Positions 1-9,124 of a stretch of 64,000 bases of DNA are shown here, in pieces (within the stretch, counting starts at the first letter, position 1; each line of letters starts with the position of its first letter). This DNA comes from Phalacrocorax aristotelis. Its lineage: Eukaryota > Chordata > Aves > Suliformes > Phalacrocoracidae. Location: contig NW_027441294.1 in assembly GCF_949628215.1 (NCBI RefSeq), positions 62,001-126,000 of the forward strand. The letters are read 5' to 3'. Under the pieces are notes generated by a model. The model made no database searches. It saw only the letters and a program-made list of their open reading frames with translations, and was not told the origin of the DNA. Both the position numbers and the translations under genes were made by a program.

Positions 1-360
1 CTTCACAGTTCCCTCCCAGTACATCCCAGTACGTCCCAGTTCCCCTCAGTACATAACACTTCCCTCCCAGTACATACCAGTACATCCCAGTGTCCTCACA
101 GTACGTCCCAGTTCCCTCCCAGTACATCCCAGTTCCCTACCAGTACATCCCAGTTACCTCCCTGTTCCTTCCCAGTACATAACAGTTACCTCCCAGTACA
201 TCCCAGTACATCCCAGTAGATCCTGGTACATCCCAAATCCCTGCCAGTTCCACCCGGTACAACCCAGTACAAGCCTGTACATCCTAGTTCCTCCACAGTA
301 CATCCCAGGGCATCCCCGCACATTGTAGTGCCTCCCAGTACATCCCAGTTCCCTCCCAGT

Positions 361-657
361 ACTGGGAGGGACCTGGGATGTACTGGGAGGGAACTGGGAC
401 GTACTGGGAGGGAACTGGGATGTACTGGCATGTAATGGGACGGAACTGGGAAAGAAGTGAACCGGGAGGGAATTGGGATGTACGGGGATGAACTGGTAGG
501 GAACTGGGATGTATTGGGATGTACAGGAACGGAACTGGAATGTACTGCGATGTACTGGCATGTACTGGGAGCAAACTGGGATTTACTGGGATGTACTGGG
601 AGGAAACGGGGATATACTGGGAGGCACTGGGAGGGAAGTGGGTGTCAACTGGGACAT
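361..657 (-). repeat. Inverted minisatellite block A
   Basis: The G-rich complement of the minisatellite (actgggagggaactgggatgt pattern) replaces the C-rich strand here. The left switch point is a perfect local palindrome (ccctcccagtactgggaggg), so the flanking C-rich DNA can pair with this block. The right switch is at gggacattccagtttcctcc. Confidence 0.9.
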
Positions 658-1642
658 TCCAGTTTCCTCCCAGTACATCCCTGTTCCCTACCAGTGCAGC
701 CCAGTACATCCCAGATCCCTCCCAGTACATCCCAGTTCCCTCCCAGTCCGTCCCAGTACATCCCAGATCCCTCCCAGTACATCCCAGATCCCTCCCAGTC
801 CGTCCCAGTACATCCCAGTACATCCCAGTTCCCTCACAGTACATCCCAGTTCCCTCACAGTTCACACACAGTTCACTCCCAGTTCCATTCCAGTACATCC
901 CAGTACATGCCACTTTCCTCCAAGTAAACCCCAGTTCCCTCCCACTACATCCAAGTTCCCTCCCACTTCCCTCTAAGTACATCCCAGTACTTCACAGTTC
1001 ACTCCCAGTACATCCCAGTTCCCCCTCGGTACATAACAGTTCCCTCCCAGTACACCCCAGTACATCCCAGTTCCCTCCCAGTATGTCCCACTACATGCCA
1101 GTTCCCTCCCAGTCCATCCCAGTTCCCTCCCAGTAAATCCCAATTCCCAACACTTTCCACCCAGTACATCCCAGTTCCCTCCCAGTACATACCAGTTCCC
1201 TCCCAGTACATCCCAGTACTTCACAGTTCCCTCCCAGTTCACTCCCAGTTCCCTCCCAGTACATCCCAGTTCCCTCTAAGTACATCCCAATACTTCACAG
1301 TTCCCTCCCAGCACGTCCCAGTACGTCCCAGTTCCCCTCAGTACATAACACTTCCCTCCCAGTACATACCAGTACATCCCAGTGTCCTCACAGTACATCC
1401 CAGTTCCCTCACAGTACATCCCAGTTCCCTCACAGTACATCCCAGTTCCCTCACAGTACACAACAGTTACCTCCCAGTACACAACAGTTACCTCCCAGTA
1501 CATCCCAGTACATCCCAAATCCCTGCCAGTTCCACCCGGTACAACCCAGTACAAGCCTGTACATCCTAGTTCCTCCACAGTACATCCCAGGGCATCCCCG
1601 CACATTGTAGTGCCTCCCAGTACATCCCAGTTCCCTCCCAGT

Positions 1643-1966
1643 ACTGGGAGGGACCTGGGATGTACTGGGAGGGAACTGGGACGTACTGGGATGTAATGGG
1701 ACGGAAATGGGATGTATTGGGAGGCACTGGGAAAGAAGTGGTAGTGAACCTGGAGGGAACTGGGATGTACGGGGATGAACTGGTAGGAAACTGGGATGTA
1801 CTGGGATGTACAGGAACAGAACTGGAATGTACAGCGATGTATTGGCATGTACTGGCAGCGAGCTGGGATTTACTGGGATGTACTGGGAGGAAACTGGGAT
1901 ATACTGGGAGGAAACTGGGATATACTGGGAGGCATTGGGAGGGAAGTGGGTGTCAACTGGGACATT
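1643..1966 (-). repeat. Inverted minisatellite block B
   Basis: Same palindromic left junction and same gggacattcc right junction as block A, so it is a higher-order copy and not an independent inversion. It carries the variant run aggcactgggaaagaagtgg that also occurs beside the VNTR inside every macrosatellite unit. Confidence 0.9.
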
Positions 1967-2572
1967 CCAGTTTCCTCCCAGTACATCCCAGTTCCCTACC
2001 AGTGCAGCCCAGTACATCCCAGTTCCCTCCCAGTCCGTCCCAATCCCCTCCCAGTACATCCCAGTTCCCTGCCAGTATGTCCCAGTACATCCCAGTTCCC
2101 TCCCAATACATACCAGTTCCCTCCCAGTACATCCCAGTTCCCTCCCACTACATCCCAGTACATCCCAGTTCCCTCCCGGTACATCCTGGTACATCCCACT
2201 ACATACCAGTTCCCTCCCAGTTCACTCCCAGTACATCCCAGTACTTCACAGTTCCCTCCCAGTACATCCCAGTACGTCCCAGTTCCCCTCAGTACATAAC
2301 ACTTCCCTCCCAGTACATACCAGTACATCCCAGTGTCCTTACGGTACGTCCCAGTTCCCTCCCAGTACATCCCAGTTCCCTCCCAGTTCACTCCCAGTAC
2401 ATAACAGTTACCTCCCAGTACATCCTAGTAGATCCTGGTACATCCCAATTCCCTGCCAGTTCCACCCGGTACAACCCAGTACAAGCCTGTACATCCTAGT
2501 TCCTCCACAGTACATCCCAGGGCATCCCCGCACATTGTAGTGCCTCCCAGTACATCCCAGTTCCCTCCCAGT

Positions 2573-2937
2573 ACTGGGAGGGACCTGGGATGTACTGGGA
2601 GGGAACTGGGATGTACTGGGAGGGAACTGGGATGTACTGGGATGTAATGGGACGGAACTGGGATGTATTGGGAGGCACTGGGAAAGAAGTGGTAGTGAAC
2701 CGGGAGGGAATTGGGATGTACGGGGATGAACTGGTAGGAAACTGGGATGTACTGGCATGGAACGGGGATGTATTGGGATGTAGAGGAACAGAACTGGAAT
2801 GTACAGCAATGTATTGGCATGTACTGGCAGCGAGCTGGGATTTACTGGGATGTACTGGGAGGAAACTGGGATATACTGGGAGGAAACTGGGATATACTGG
2901 GAGGCATTGGGAGGGAAGTGGGTGTCAACTGGGACAT
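2573..2937 (-). repeat. Inverted minisatellite block C
   Basis: Longer than blocks A and B because of extra tggcatggaacggggatgt and duplicated aggaaactgggatatactgg repeats. Both junction sequences are conserved. Confidence 0.9.
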
Positions 2938-4194
2938 TCCAGTTTCCTCCCAGTACATCCCAGTTCCCTACCAGTGCAGCCCAGTACATCCCAGTTCCCT
3001 CCCAGTCCGTCCCAATCCCCTCCCAGTACATCCCAGTTCCCTGCCAGTATGTCCCAGTACATCCAAGTTCCCTCCCAGTACATACCAGTTCCCTCCCAGT
3101 ACATCCCAGTTCCCTCCCAGTTCCCTCCCACTACATCCCAGTACATCCCGGTACATCCCAGTTCCCACCCAGTACATCCTACTACATACCAGTTCCCTCC
3201 CAGTTCACTCCCAGTACATCCCACTACTTCACAGTTCCCTCCCAGTACATCCCAGATCCCTCCCAGTCCCTCCCAGTACATCCCAGTTCCCTCACAGTAT
3301 ATCCCAGTTCCCTCCCAGTTCACACACAGTTCACTCCCAGTTCCATTCCAGTACCTCCCAGTACATGCCAGTTGCCTCCCAGTTTCCTCTAAGTACATCC
3401 CAGTACTTCAAAGTTCCCTCCCAGTACATCCCAGTTCCCTCACAGTACATCCCAGTACTTCACAGTTCACTCCCACTACATCCCAGTACGTCCCAGTTCC
3501 CCCTTGGTACATAACACTTCCCTCCCAATACATCCAAGTTCCCTCCCAGTACATCCCAATCCCCTCCCAGTACATCCCAGTTCCCTGCCAGTATGTCCCC
3601 AGTACATCCCAGTTCGCTCCCAGTACATACCAGTTCCCTCCCAGTACATACCAGTTCCCTCCCAGTTCCCTCCCACTACATCCCAGTACATCCCAGTTCC
3701 CTCCCAGTACATACCAGTTGCCTCCTAGTACATCCCAGTACATCCTGGTACATCCCAGTTCCCACCCAGTACATCCTACTACATACCAGTTCCCTCCCAG
3801 TTGACTCCCAGTATATCCCAGTACTTCACAGTTCCCTCCCAGTACATCCTAGTACGTCCCAGTTCCCCTCAGTACATAACACTTCCCTCCCAGTACATAA
3901 CAGTACATCCCAGTGTCCTCACAGTACGTCCCAGTTCCCTCCCAGTACATCCCAGTTCCCTCCCAGTACATCCCAGTTCCCTCCCAGTACATCCCAGTTC
4001 CCTCCCTGTTCCTTCCCAGTACATAACAGTTACCTCCCAGTACATCCCAGTAGATCCTGGTACATCCCAAATCCCTGCCAGTTCCACCCGGTACAACCCA
4101 GTACAAGCCTGTACATCCTAGTTCCTCCACAGTACATCCCAGGGCATCCCCGCACATTGTAGTGCCTCCCAGTACATCCCAGCTCCCTCCCAGT

Positions 4195-4581
4195 ACTGGG
4201 AGGGACCAAGGATTAACGGGGAGGGACCTGGGATGTACTGGGAGGGACCTGGGATGTACTGGGAGGGACCTGGGATGTACTGGGAGGGACCTGGGATGTA
4301 CTGGGAGGGACCTGGGATGTACTGGGATGTAATGGGACGGAACTGGGAAAGAAGTGGTAGTGAACCGGGAGGGAATTGGGATGTACGGGGATGAACTGGT
4401 AGGGAACTGGGATGTACTGGCATGGAACGGGGATGTATTGGGATGTACAGGCACGGAACTGGAATGTACTGCGATGTACTGGGATGTACTGGGAGCAAAC
4501 TGGGTTTTACTGGGATGTACTGGGAGGAGACTGGGATATACTGGGAGGCACTGGGAGGGAAGTGGGTGTCAACTGGGACAT
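4195..4581 (-). repeat. Inverted minisatellite block D with local homogenised run
   Basis: Begins at the same palindromic junction. At about 4224-4325 it holds five near-identical 21-bp copies of a tgggagggacctgggatgt variant, a local expansion absent from blocks A to C. Confidence 0.9.
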
Positions 4582-5302
4582 TCCAGATTCCTCCCAGTAC
4601 ATCCCAGTTCCCTACCAGTGCAGCCCAGTACATCCCAGTTCCCTCCCAGTCTGTCCCAGTACATCCCAGTACATCCCAGTTCCCTCACAGTTCACACACA
4701 GTTCACTCCCAGTTCCATTCCAGTACATCCCAGTACATGCCACTTTTCTCCAAGTAAATCCCAGTTCTCTCCCACTACATCCAAGTTCCCTCCCACTTCC
4801 CTCTAAGTACATCCCAGTACTTCACAGTTCACTCCCAGTACATCCCAGTTCCCCCTCGGTACATAACAGTCCCCTCCCAGTACACCCCAGTACATCCCAG
4901 TTCCCTCCCAGTATGTCCCACTACATCCCAGTTCCCTCCCAGTCCATCCCAGTTCCCTCCCAGTAAATCCCAATTCCCAACACTTTCCACCCAGTACATC
5001 CCAGTTCCCTCCCAGTACATCCCAGTACCCTCTAAGTACATCCCAGTACTTCACAGTTCCCTCCCAGCACATCCCAGTACGTCCCAGTTCCCCTCAGTAC
5101 ATAACACTTCCCTCCCAGTACATCCCAGTACATCCCAGTAGATCCTGGTACATCCCAAATCCCTGCTAGTTCCACCCGGTACAACCCAGTACAAGCCTGT
5201 ACACCCTACTTCCTCCACGGTACATCCCAGGACATCCCAGCACATTGTAGTGCCTCCCAGTACACCCCAGTTCCCTCCCAGTACATCCTATTACATCCCA
5301 GT

Positions 5303-5427
5303 GCCCTCCCAGTACATCCCAGTTCCCTCCCAGTACATCCCAGTTCCCTCCCAGTACATCCCAGTTCCCTCCCAGTACATCCCAGTTCCCTCCCAGTACA
5401 TCCCAGTTCCCTCCCAGTACATCCCAG
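5303..5427 (+). repeat. Homogeneous 21-bp run
   Basis: About six successive copies of the canonical 21-bp dimer are identical here, unlike the degenerate copies on either side, which indicates recent local expansion near the right end of the array. Confidence 0.85.
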
Positions 5428-5734
5428 TACTTCACAGTTCCCTCCCAGCACATCCCAGTACGTCCCAGTTACCCTCAGTACATAACACTTCCCTCCCAGT
5501 ACATACCAGTACATCCCAGTTCCCTACCAGTTCCTTCCCAGTACATAACAGTTACCTCCCAGTACATCCCAGTACATCCTGGTACATCCCAAATTCCTGC
5601 CAGTTCCACCCGGTACAACCCAGTACAAGCCTGTACATCCTAGTTCCTCCACACTACATCCCAGGACATCCCAGGACATTGTAGAGCCTCCCAGTACGTC
5701 CCAGTTCCCTCCCAGTACAACCCAGTAGATCCTG

Positions 5735-5800
5735 GTACGTCCCCGTTCCCCGCACTGTACGTCCCCGTTCCCCGCACTGTACGTCCCCGTTCCCCGCACT
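5735..5800 (+). repeat. Three exact 22-bp CpG-bearing repeats
   Basis: Three identical copies of gtacgtccccgttccccgca+ct. They are a derived, CpG-containing form of the minisatellite dimer with one added base, and they lie directly against the macrosatellite boundary. Confidence 0.9.
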
Positions 5801-5807
5801 GTAATGG

Positions 5808-6063
5808 GAGGACAACCGAGCCTGCGCAGTGACTGACATAGGGAACGAGCAAGTTTGTACCCATCACTAGACAAGACAATAATGACTATGTATGAGTATG
5901 TGAAATTTTCATCTATAAATTGTACGGGAAAGGTGCGTGAGGTACGCACGCCAGGAGGAGCGATCCCCCGTGCATCCGGCGCCGCGAATAAAGAATGCCT
6001 GCTCTTTAATACTAAATTGGTGTTGAGGAGTCGTTTCCGATTTTAACGCGTTTTTCGGTAACA
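5808..6063 (+). mobile_element. Truncated LTR at the left edge of the macrosatellite
   Basis: Homology to the 3' 256 bp of the proviral LTRs begins abruptly at gaggacaaccgag, just after the minisatellite. It ends in ggtaaca and is followed by the same cagggagtcagatcaag flank that follows every 3' LTR. It combines states otherwise split between LTR types: the 5'-LTR-like cccatc...gactatgtatgagtatg stretch, and the 3'-LTR-like intact AATAAA near 5988. It therefore looks closest to the ancestral LTR. The break marks where the tandem array was joined to the minisatellite. Confidence 0.85.
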
Positions 6064-6395
6064 CAGGGAGTCAGATCAAGAGAGCCAGAGAACAACAAAA
6101 CACCGACAGGCTACAGGACAGAGCAGGAGGAATAAAAAAAAAAAAAAAAAACGGAGCCAGAGCCAGGCAGAGAGAGGCGGAGAAAGAAAAAGGAGCCACA
6201 GGCTACAGGACAGAGAGAGGGAGGACTGAAAAGACGGGGAGGCAGGGAGACACTCAGAGCGAGATGGAGAAAGAAGGTGCGGGGGGGGCGCAAAAAAAAA
6301 TAATTTTGCAGCAGGTAAGGAAAGAGAGGGGGCCGGGGGAGAGACAGGGAGGGCCCAGGACGCACAAGAGAGGCAACGGGGCCCCAGTGGCCCAG
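6064..6395. repeat. Purine-rich satellite remnant after the LTR, unit 1
   Basis: The + strand is dominated by gacagagagagggagga-type repeats with an A-run (about 6127-6149) and a G-run followed by an A-run (about 6281-6300), both of which vary in length between units. It is the right-hand continuation of the satellite at 9125-10322, split by the provirus. A consensus-like plus-strand splice donor (cagcaggtaagg) lies at about 6310-6321. No gene. Confidence 0.8.
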
Positions 6396-6770
6396 GACTC
6401 ACCGCGACTCTCGCTCTCAGCGCTGCTGGCACAATTTAGCCGTTCAGATGCTTCTTTCCCCTCCTCTCCTCCCTGCCTCTTCTGCAGCTCCAGACTCTAG
6501 GCCGTCCTCCACCTGAAGAGAATACGTGGGTGTCTTACAGCTCTTACCAGATGAGGCTTCCTAGGCACGTAGCCTAGCTTGCTCGTGCACTACACGCCCG
6601 TACCCAACTCCGGGTTACGCGTACAGACCCTACGGTGCACGTTGGTGGCCTGGCCCGCTGCGGGCTATGAAGGGGGATCCTTCCTCCCCCACCTGCATGG
6701 ACAGGCTCTCTCTTGCCTGCGGCAGGAAGGCAGCTGGCAGCCAGAGCACCTTCAGTTTCTTCTTCTTTAC

Positions 6771-7482
6771 CTTTCGTTGGCGTCTCCAGCTTCAGCCGAG
6801 GCAGCTCCTGTCCGCAGCCGGGAAGGGCTTTGTCTATCCCTTTTCGGCCCTGCGCTGCGAGGACGGCGAGGACGGGCAGAGAGAAGCCACGCGAGCCTGA
6901 GACGGCCACAGGCAACGGCATCCCCGGGGGAAGGACAGACAACCACGTCCTCAGCACGGTCTCTGGGAGAGGGAAAGAAGAAACAGCGACCGTCATTACC
7001 GTCGATCGACCCTGGCCAAAGCCTCTCCTTCCGCAGGGGCTTCTGGACACACCGCTCCCTCCCCACGCTACTGCTAAGGGCCCCTGCGCCAAGGGGGAAT
7101 CCAGTGCGCTTGAGGGACGGCTTGCTGCCTTCACGACAGGGCCTGGGGGCGGCCTAAGGCTATGCAGCACGCTTATGGGGAGGTGCCGGAGCTGGGGGCA
7201 GGCGCACGGGGCAAGGGAGGCCAGGGGAGGCTGAGCGGGACCTCCGGTGGGCCGGGGAGGCGGCCATCATCTGCGCCCTGGGCACGGGGAAAAGGTCATC
7301 GTCCTCCTCCTTTCCCTCTTCCCTTCTGTCAGCTCCCGGGGAACTCACCGCTTCTCGGGAAGCGGCCGCACCCGCAAGCCCCCAGTAATCAACACGAATC
7401 CAACCCCAAAAATACACCTCGCGTACCGTACGCGCCACGGCCGCCCGGCACCCGAGCGCCGGAAGACCGCGCCTCCCGCCAT
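6771..7482 (-). other. Candidate minus-strand two-exon gene start, unit 1
   Basis: Exon 1 (7482-7349, 134 nt) starts at an ATG in good context (ggcATGGcg), downstream of the E-box and ZNF143-type sites. It encodes about 44 residues beginning MAGGAVFRR with a short hydrophobic run (CIFGVGFVLITGG), and ends at the donor CG|GTGAGT; the unspliced frame hits a stop exactly at that donor. A strong acceptor (tttcttctttccctctcccag) precedes a possible exon 2 (6962-6771, 192 nt, a multiple of three). Its matching-phase frame stays open to a donor AAAG|GTAAAG, again with the stop at the donor. Exon 2 is Arg/Ala/Pro-rich. An alternative second exon follows cccgtgcccag at 7278. No downstream exon or poly(A) site is evident, so this may be a truncated captured gene, a noncoding transcript or chance. 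Product unknown. Confidence 0.25.
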
Positions 7483-7493
7483 GCCCGGCGAAC

Positions 7494-7499
7494 CACGTG
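7494..7499. promoter_or_regulatory. CACGTG E-box, unit 1
   Basis: A palindromic E-box in the context ccacgtgac (USF/MYC-type) lies 12 bp upstream of the candidate minus-strand ATG. It is conserved in all six units. Confidence 0.5.
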
Positions 7500-7525
7500 A
7501 CAGGGCCGGCAGCCACTGCGCCAGG

Positions 7526-7599
7526 AATACAGCTCCCGGCATGCTCTGCGCCACAACCCGGCCGCCCGGCAGCCGCAAGGACTACAGCTCCCGGCATGC
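7526..7599 (+). promoter_or_regulatory. Tandem ZNF143/THAP11-type sites, unit 1
   Basis: Two copies of a (act/aat)acagctcccggcatgc motif sit at 7526-7544 and 7581-7599. They match the known ACTACA-nn-TCCC-rG-nTGC consensus of ZNF143/THAP11, typical of housekeeping and often bidirectional promoters. They are carried on a ~55-bp tandem duplication. The first copy has lost the initial ACT to AAT; the second is near-consensus. Confidence 0.65.
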
Positions 7600-8482
7600 T
7601 CTGCGGCACAACCCGGCCGCCCGGCGGCCGGTTTGATGCGGAGCCACCCAGCATCCCTGCGAGCACAGCTGCAGGCGCAACAGCAGTTACGCAGCCACAA
7701 CTAGGCACTAAACAAAGGCTTTCCAACACTGGAGGTCTAGAACAGGTAGACATTAGCACAGAAGCACAAGGGGCTCCGTCACCCTGCACAAATCTCCCCG
7801 TGCCTACACACGCACACGTTCAGAAGTTAGTTATCAGAAAACGCCCGACTCAGCCATTTGCCACAGTCACGAGACTCACGACATGATAACACGACATGAC
7901 ACACGAGGTGGGCTCAGAGTTTTAAGGCAAGAAATACCTCCCACGCCCCCCACCCGAGATCTTTCAGGGTCCACACCTGCCATCGCCCCGCACCAAACCT
8001 ACCCGGCCAAAGGCTTTCAGGTGGCCCGAAACACTGTACACAGAAAATAACCAGGGACAGACCTGCATTGTTCGGAAGCGAACGATGCCCGACCGGGGCT
8101 CCTCTGCGGGGCACGGAGCCCCCCGGCCCCGCCCGGAGACACACACCCGCCCCCCGCTGCCCGAACTCACCCACCAGCACTCTCCGGCCCCCGGACACGG
8201 CCGCGCTGCTCTCTCAGGCGGCTGCCTCAGGCGAGGCTCGGGCACCGCCAGGCCTCCAGGCGTCCCGAGGGGCTGCCGGCCACCGCAGGGGATGGCTGCC
8301 GGCGGCCGGACCGCCGCGGCGCTCCCCGCCCAGCTCCGAGCAGGCTCCGCCGGCCGCGGGCTTCCCACGCCGGGCCGCAGAGGGGCCCCGGCACCGCACA
8401 GGGACGCCTCGCGACCCGGCCGCCACACGCACCGGCCCTTCGGCCGCCACACGCACCGCTCCCGCCCCCGCTCCGACGCGCC

Positions 8483-8578
8483 GCGCACGCGCCACCGGAA
8501 GCCCGAGCCCCGCGGGGCGGCCCTTAAAGGGCGGCCGGAAGGAACGGCCCCCACCGGCCCCGCCACCGCGCCCAGCCG
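8483..8578. promoter_or_regulatory. NRF1/ETS promoter cluster ending in a splice donor, unit 1
   Basis: gcgcacgcgc (8483-8492, NRF1-like) is followed closely by ccggaag at 8495 and 8535 (ETS/GABPA-like) and by cccttaaaggg. A plus-strand donor (agccg|gtgagc) follows at 8579, and a minus-strand donor (tggtgg|gtgagtt) lies at 8170. This is the arrangement expected of a divergent promoter with a first exon on each side. No recognisable protein is encoded by either exon. Confidence 0.45.
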
Positions 8579-8587
8579 GTGAGCGCC

Positions 8588-8604
8588 AGCGCCCCCTGCT
8601 GGCC
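8588..8604 (-). promoter_or_regulatory. CTCF-type site, unit 1
   Basis: agcgccccctgctggcc; on the minus strand it reads ggccagcagggggcgct, which agrees closely with the vertebrate CTCF core consensus. It is unchanged in all six units. Confidence 0.7.
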
Positions 8605-8885
8605 GGGCCGCGCTCAGCTCGCGAGGGCGCCGAGGGCCGGGCGGGGCGGGACGCGCCGGCTCGGGGCCAGCGCCTTCTCGGGGCGAGCGGGAAACCCCTG
8701 CGGGCCCCGGTCACGGCCGGGCAGAGCCGCGCGCCCTCCGAGAGCTGCTGAACGCGGCTGCCGCTCGTGACACATACCGAGCCGTCTGCGACGGGAGCGG
8801 GCAGAGGAGGAAGGGGCCGGCGGCCGCGGCGCCCTGGCCCCAGGCGGGGGGGGGGGGGCTGGGGCCCGGGGGGCCGCCCCCCTAC

Positions 8886-8960
8886 TCACAGTTCCCTCAC
8901 AGTTCCCTCACAGTTCCCTCACAGTTCCCTCACAGTTCCCTCACAGTTCCCTCACAGTTC
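8886..8960 (+). repeat. 11-bp VNTR, 6 full repeats, unit 1
   Basis: Six perfect tcacagttccc repeats plus a 9-bp partial one, preceded by a G12 run and gggcccggggggcc. The monomer is one base from the 11-mer of the minisatellite at 1-5807. Confidence 0.97.
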
Positions 8961-9124
8961 ATCCCATGGACGGAACCGGGACCTACTGTGAGGCACTGGG
9001 AAAGAAGTGGGAGGAAGCCGGGACAGACCAATATAGCCCAGTATGGACTAGACCAATATAGCCCAGTATGGACTAGACCAATATAGCCCAGTATGGACTA
9101 GACCAATATAGCCCAGTATGGACT
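8961..9124. repeat. Inverted-minisatellite fragment and four 25-bp repeats, unit 1
   Basis: The segment after the VNTR (ggacggaaccgggacc...aggcactgggaaagaagtgg) parallels the G-rich strand at about 1690-1742 and 2647-2695 of the left array. Four exact 25-bp repeats containing accaatatagcccagtatgg follow at 9025-9124. Confidence 0.85.

Larger units (their letters stand above)
1..5807. repeat. 21-bp (10+11) minisatellite array with inverted blocks
   Basis: The stretch is built almost entirely from CCAGTACATC and CCAGTTCCCTC monomers alternating with a 21-bp period, with many point variants (CCAGTACGTC, CCAGATCCCTC, CACAGTTCCCTC). Because 21 is divisible by three and the monomers lack stops in several frames, long open frames of heptapeptide repeats appear on both strands; they shift frame at every 10/11 irregularity and show no independent coding signal. 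A variant-rich segment of about 145 bp (recognisable by gatcctggtacatccc, gttccacccggtacaaccc and ccgcacattgtagtgcctc) recurs near 219, 1506, 2431, 4053, 5141 and 5572, showing a higher-order repeat layered on the basic one. No gene is visible. The array starts before the window. Confidence 0.95.
6396..8885. promoter_or_regulatory. GC/CpG-rich single-copy core with two promoter-like clusters, unit 1
   Basis: This is the only stretch of the unit without tandem or retroviral structure. It is rich in CpG and carries promoter motifs in two groups. Cluster 1 (about 7459-7600) has a CACGTG E-box and duplicated ZNF143-type sites. Cluster 2 (about 8483-8670) has NRF1-like, two CCGGAAG ETS-like, CTCF-like and GC-box (gggcggggcggg) sequences. 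Several good splice signals are present. Minus-strand donors lie at 8170 (ggtgagttcgg), 7348 (cggtgagttcc), 6770 (ggtaaag) and about 6549 (tggtaagag). A plus-strand donor lies at 8579 (ccggtgagc), and pyrimidine-rich plus-strand acceptors lie near 6487 and 7331. Open frames here overlap on both strands and shift between units, so most are not coding. I do not recognise a gene family. Confidence 0.75.

Noticed and set aside
1-5807. CRISPR-like alternation of repeats and spacers
   Set aside because: Both halves of the 21-bp dimer are repeated and degenerate; there are no unique spacers, leader or cas genes.
154-5949. Dozens of overlapping open frames with QYIPVPS-, VHPSSLP- or LGCTGRE-type repeats on both strands
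   Set aside because: They follow from a 21-bp period free of stops; they occur in several frames at once and change frame wherever the period slips.
6130-6150. AATAAA followed by a long A-run as a retrocopy poly(A) tail
   Set aside because: It fits the ggaggaattaaaaa motif of the surrounding purine-rich satellite, and no processed-transcript body lies upstream, only LTR.
8068-8751. Long plus- and minus-strand Pro/Arg/Ala-rich frames in the CpG core
   Set aside because: GC-rich DNA opens several frames at once, and single-base indels between units (extra C near 18356 and 48408) shift them without any sign of constraint.
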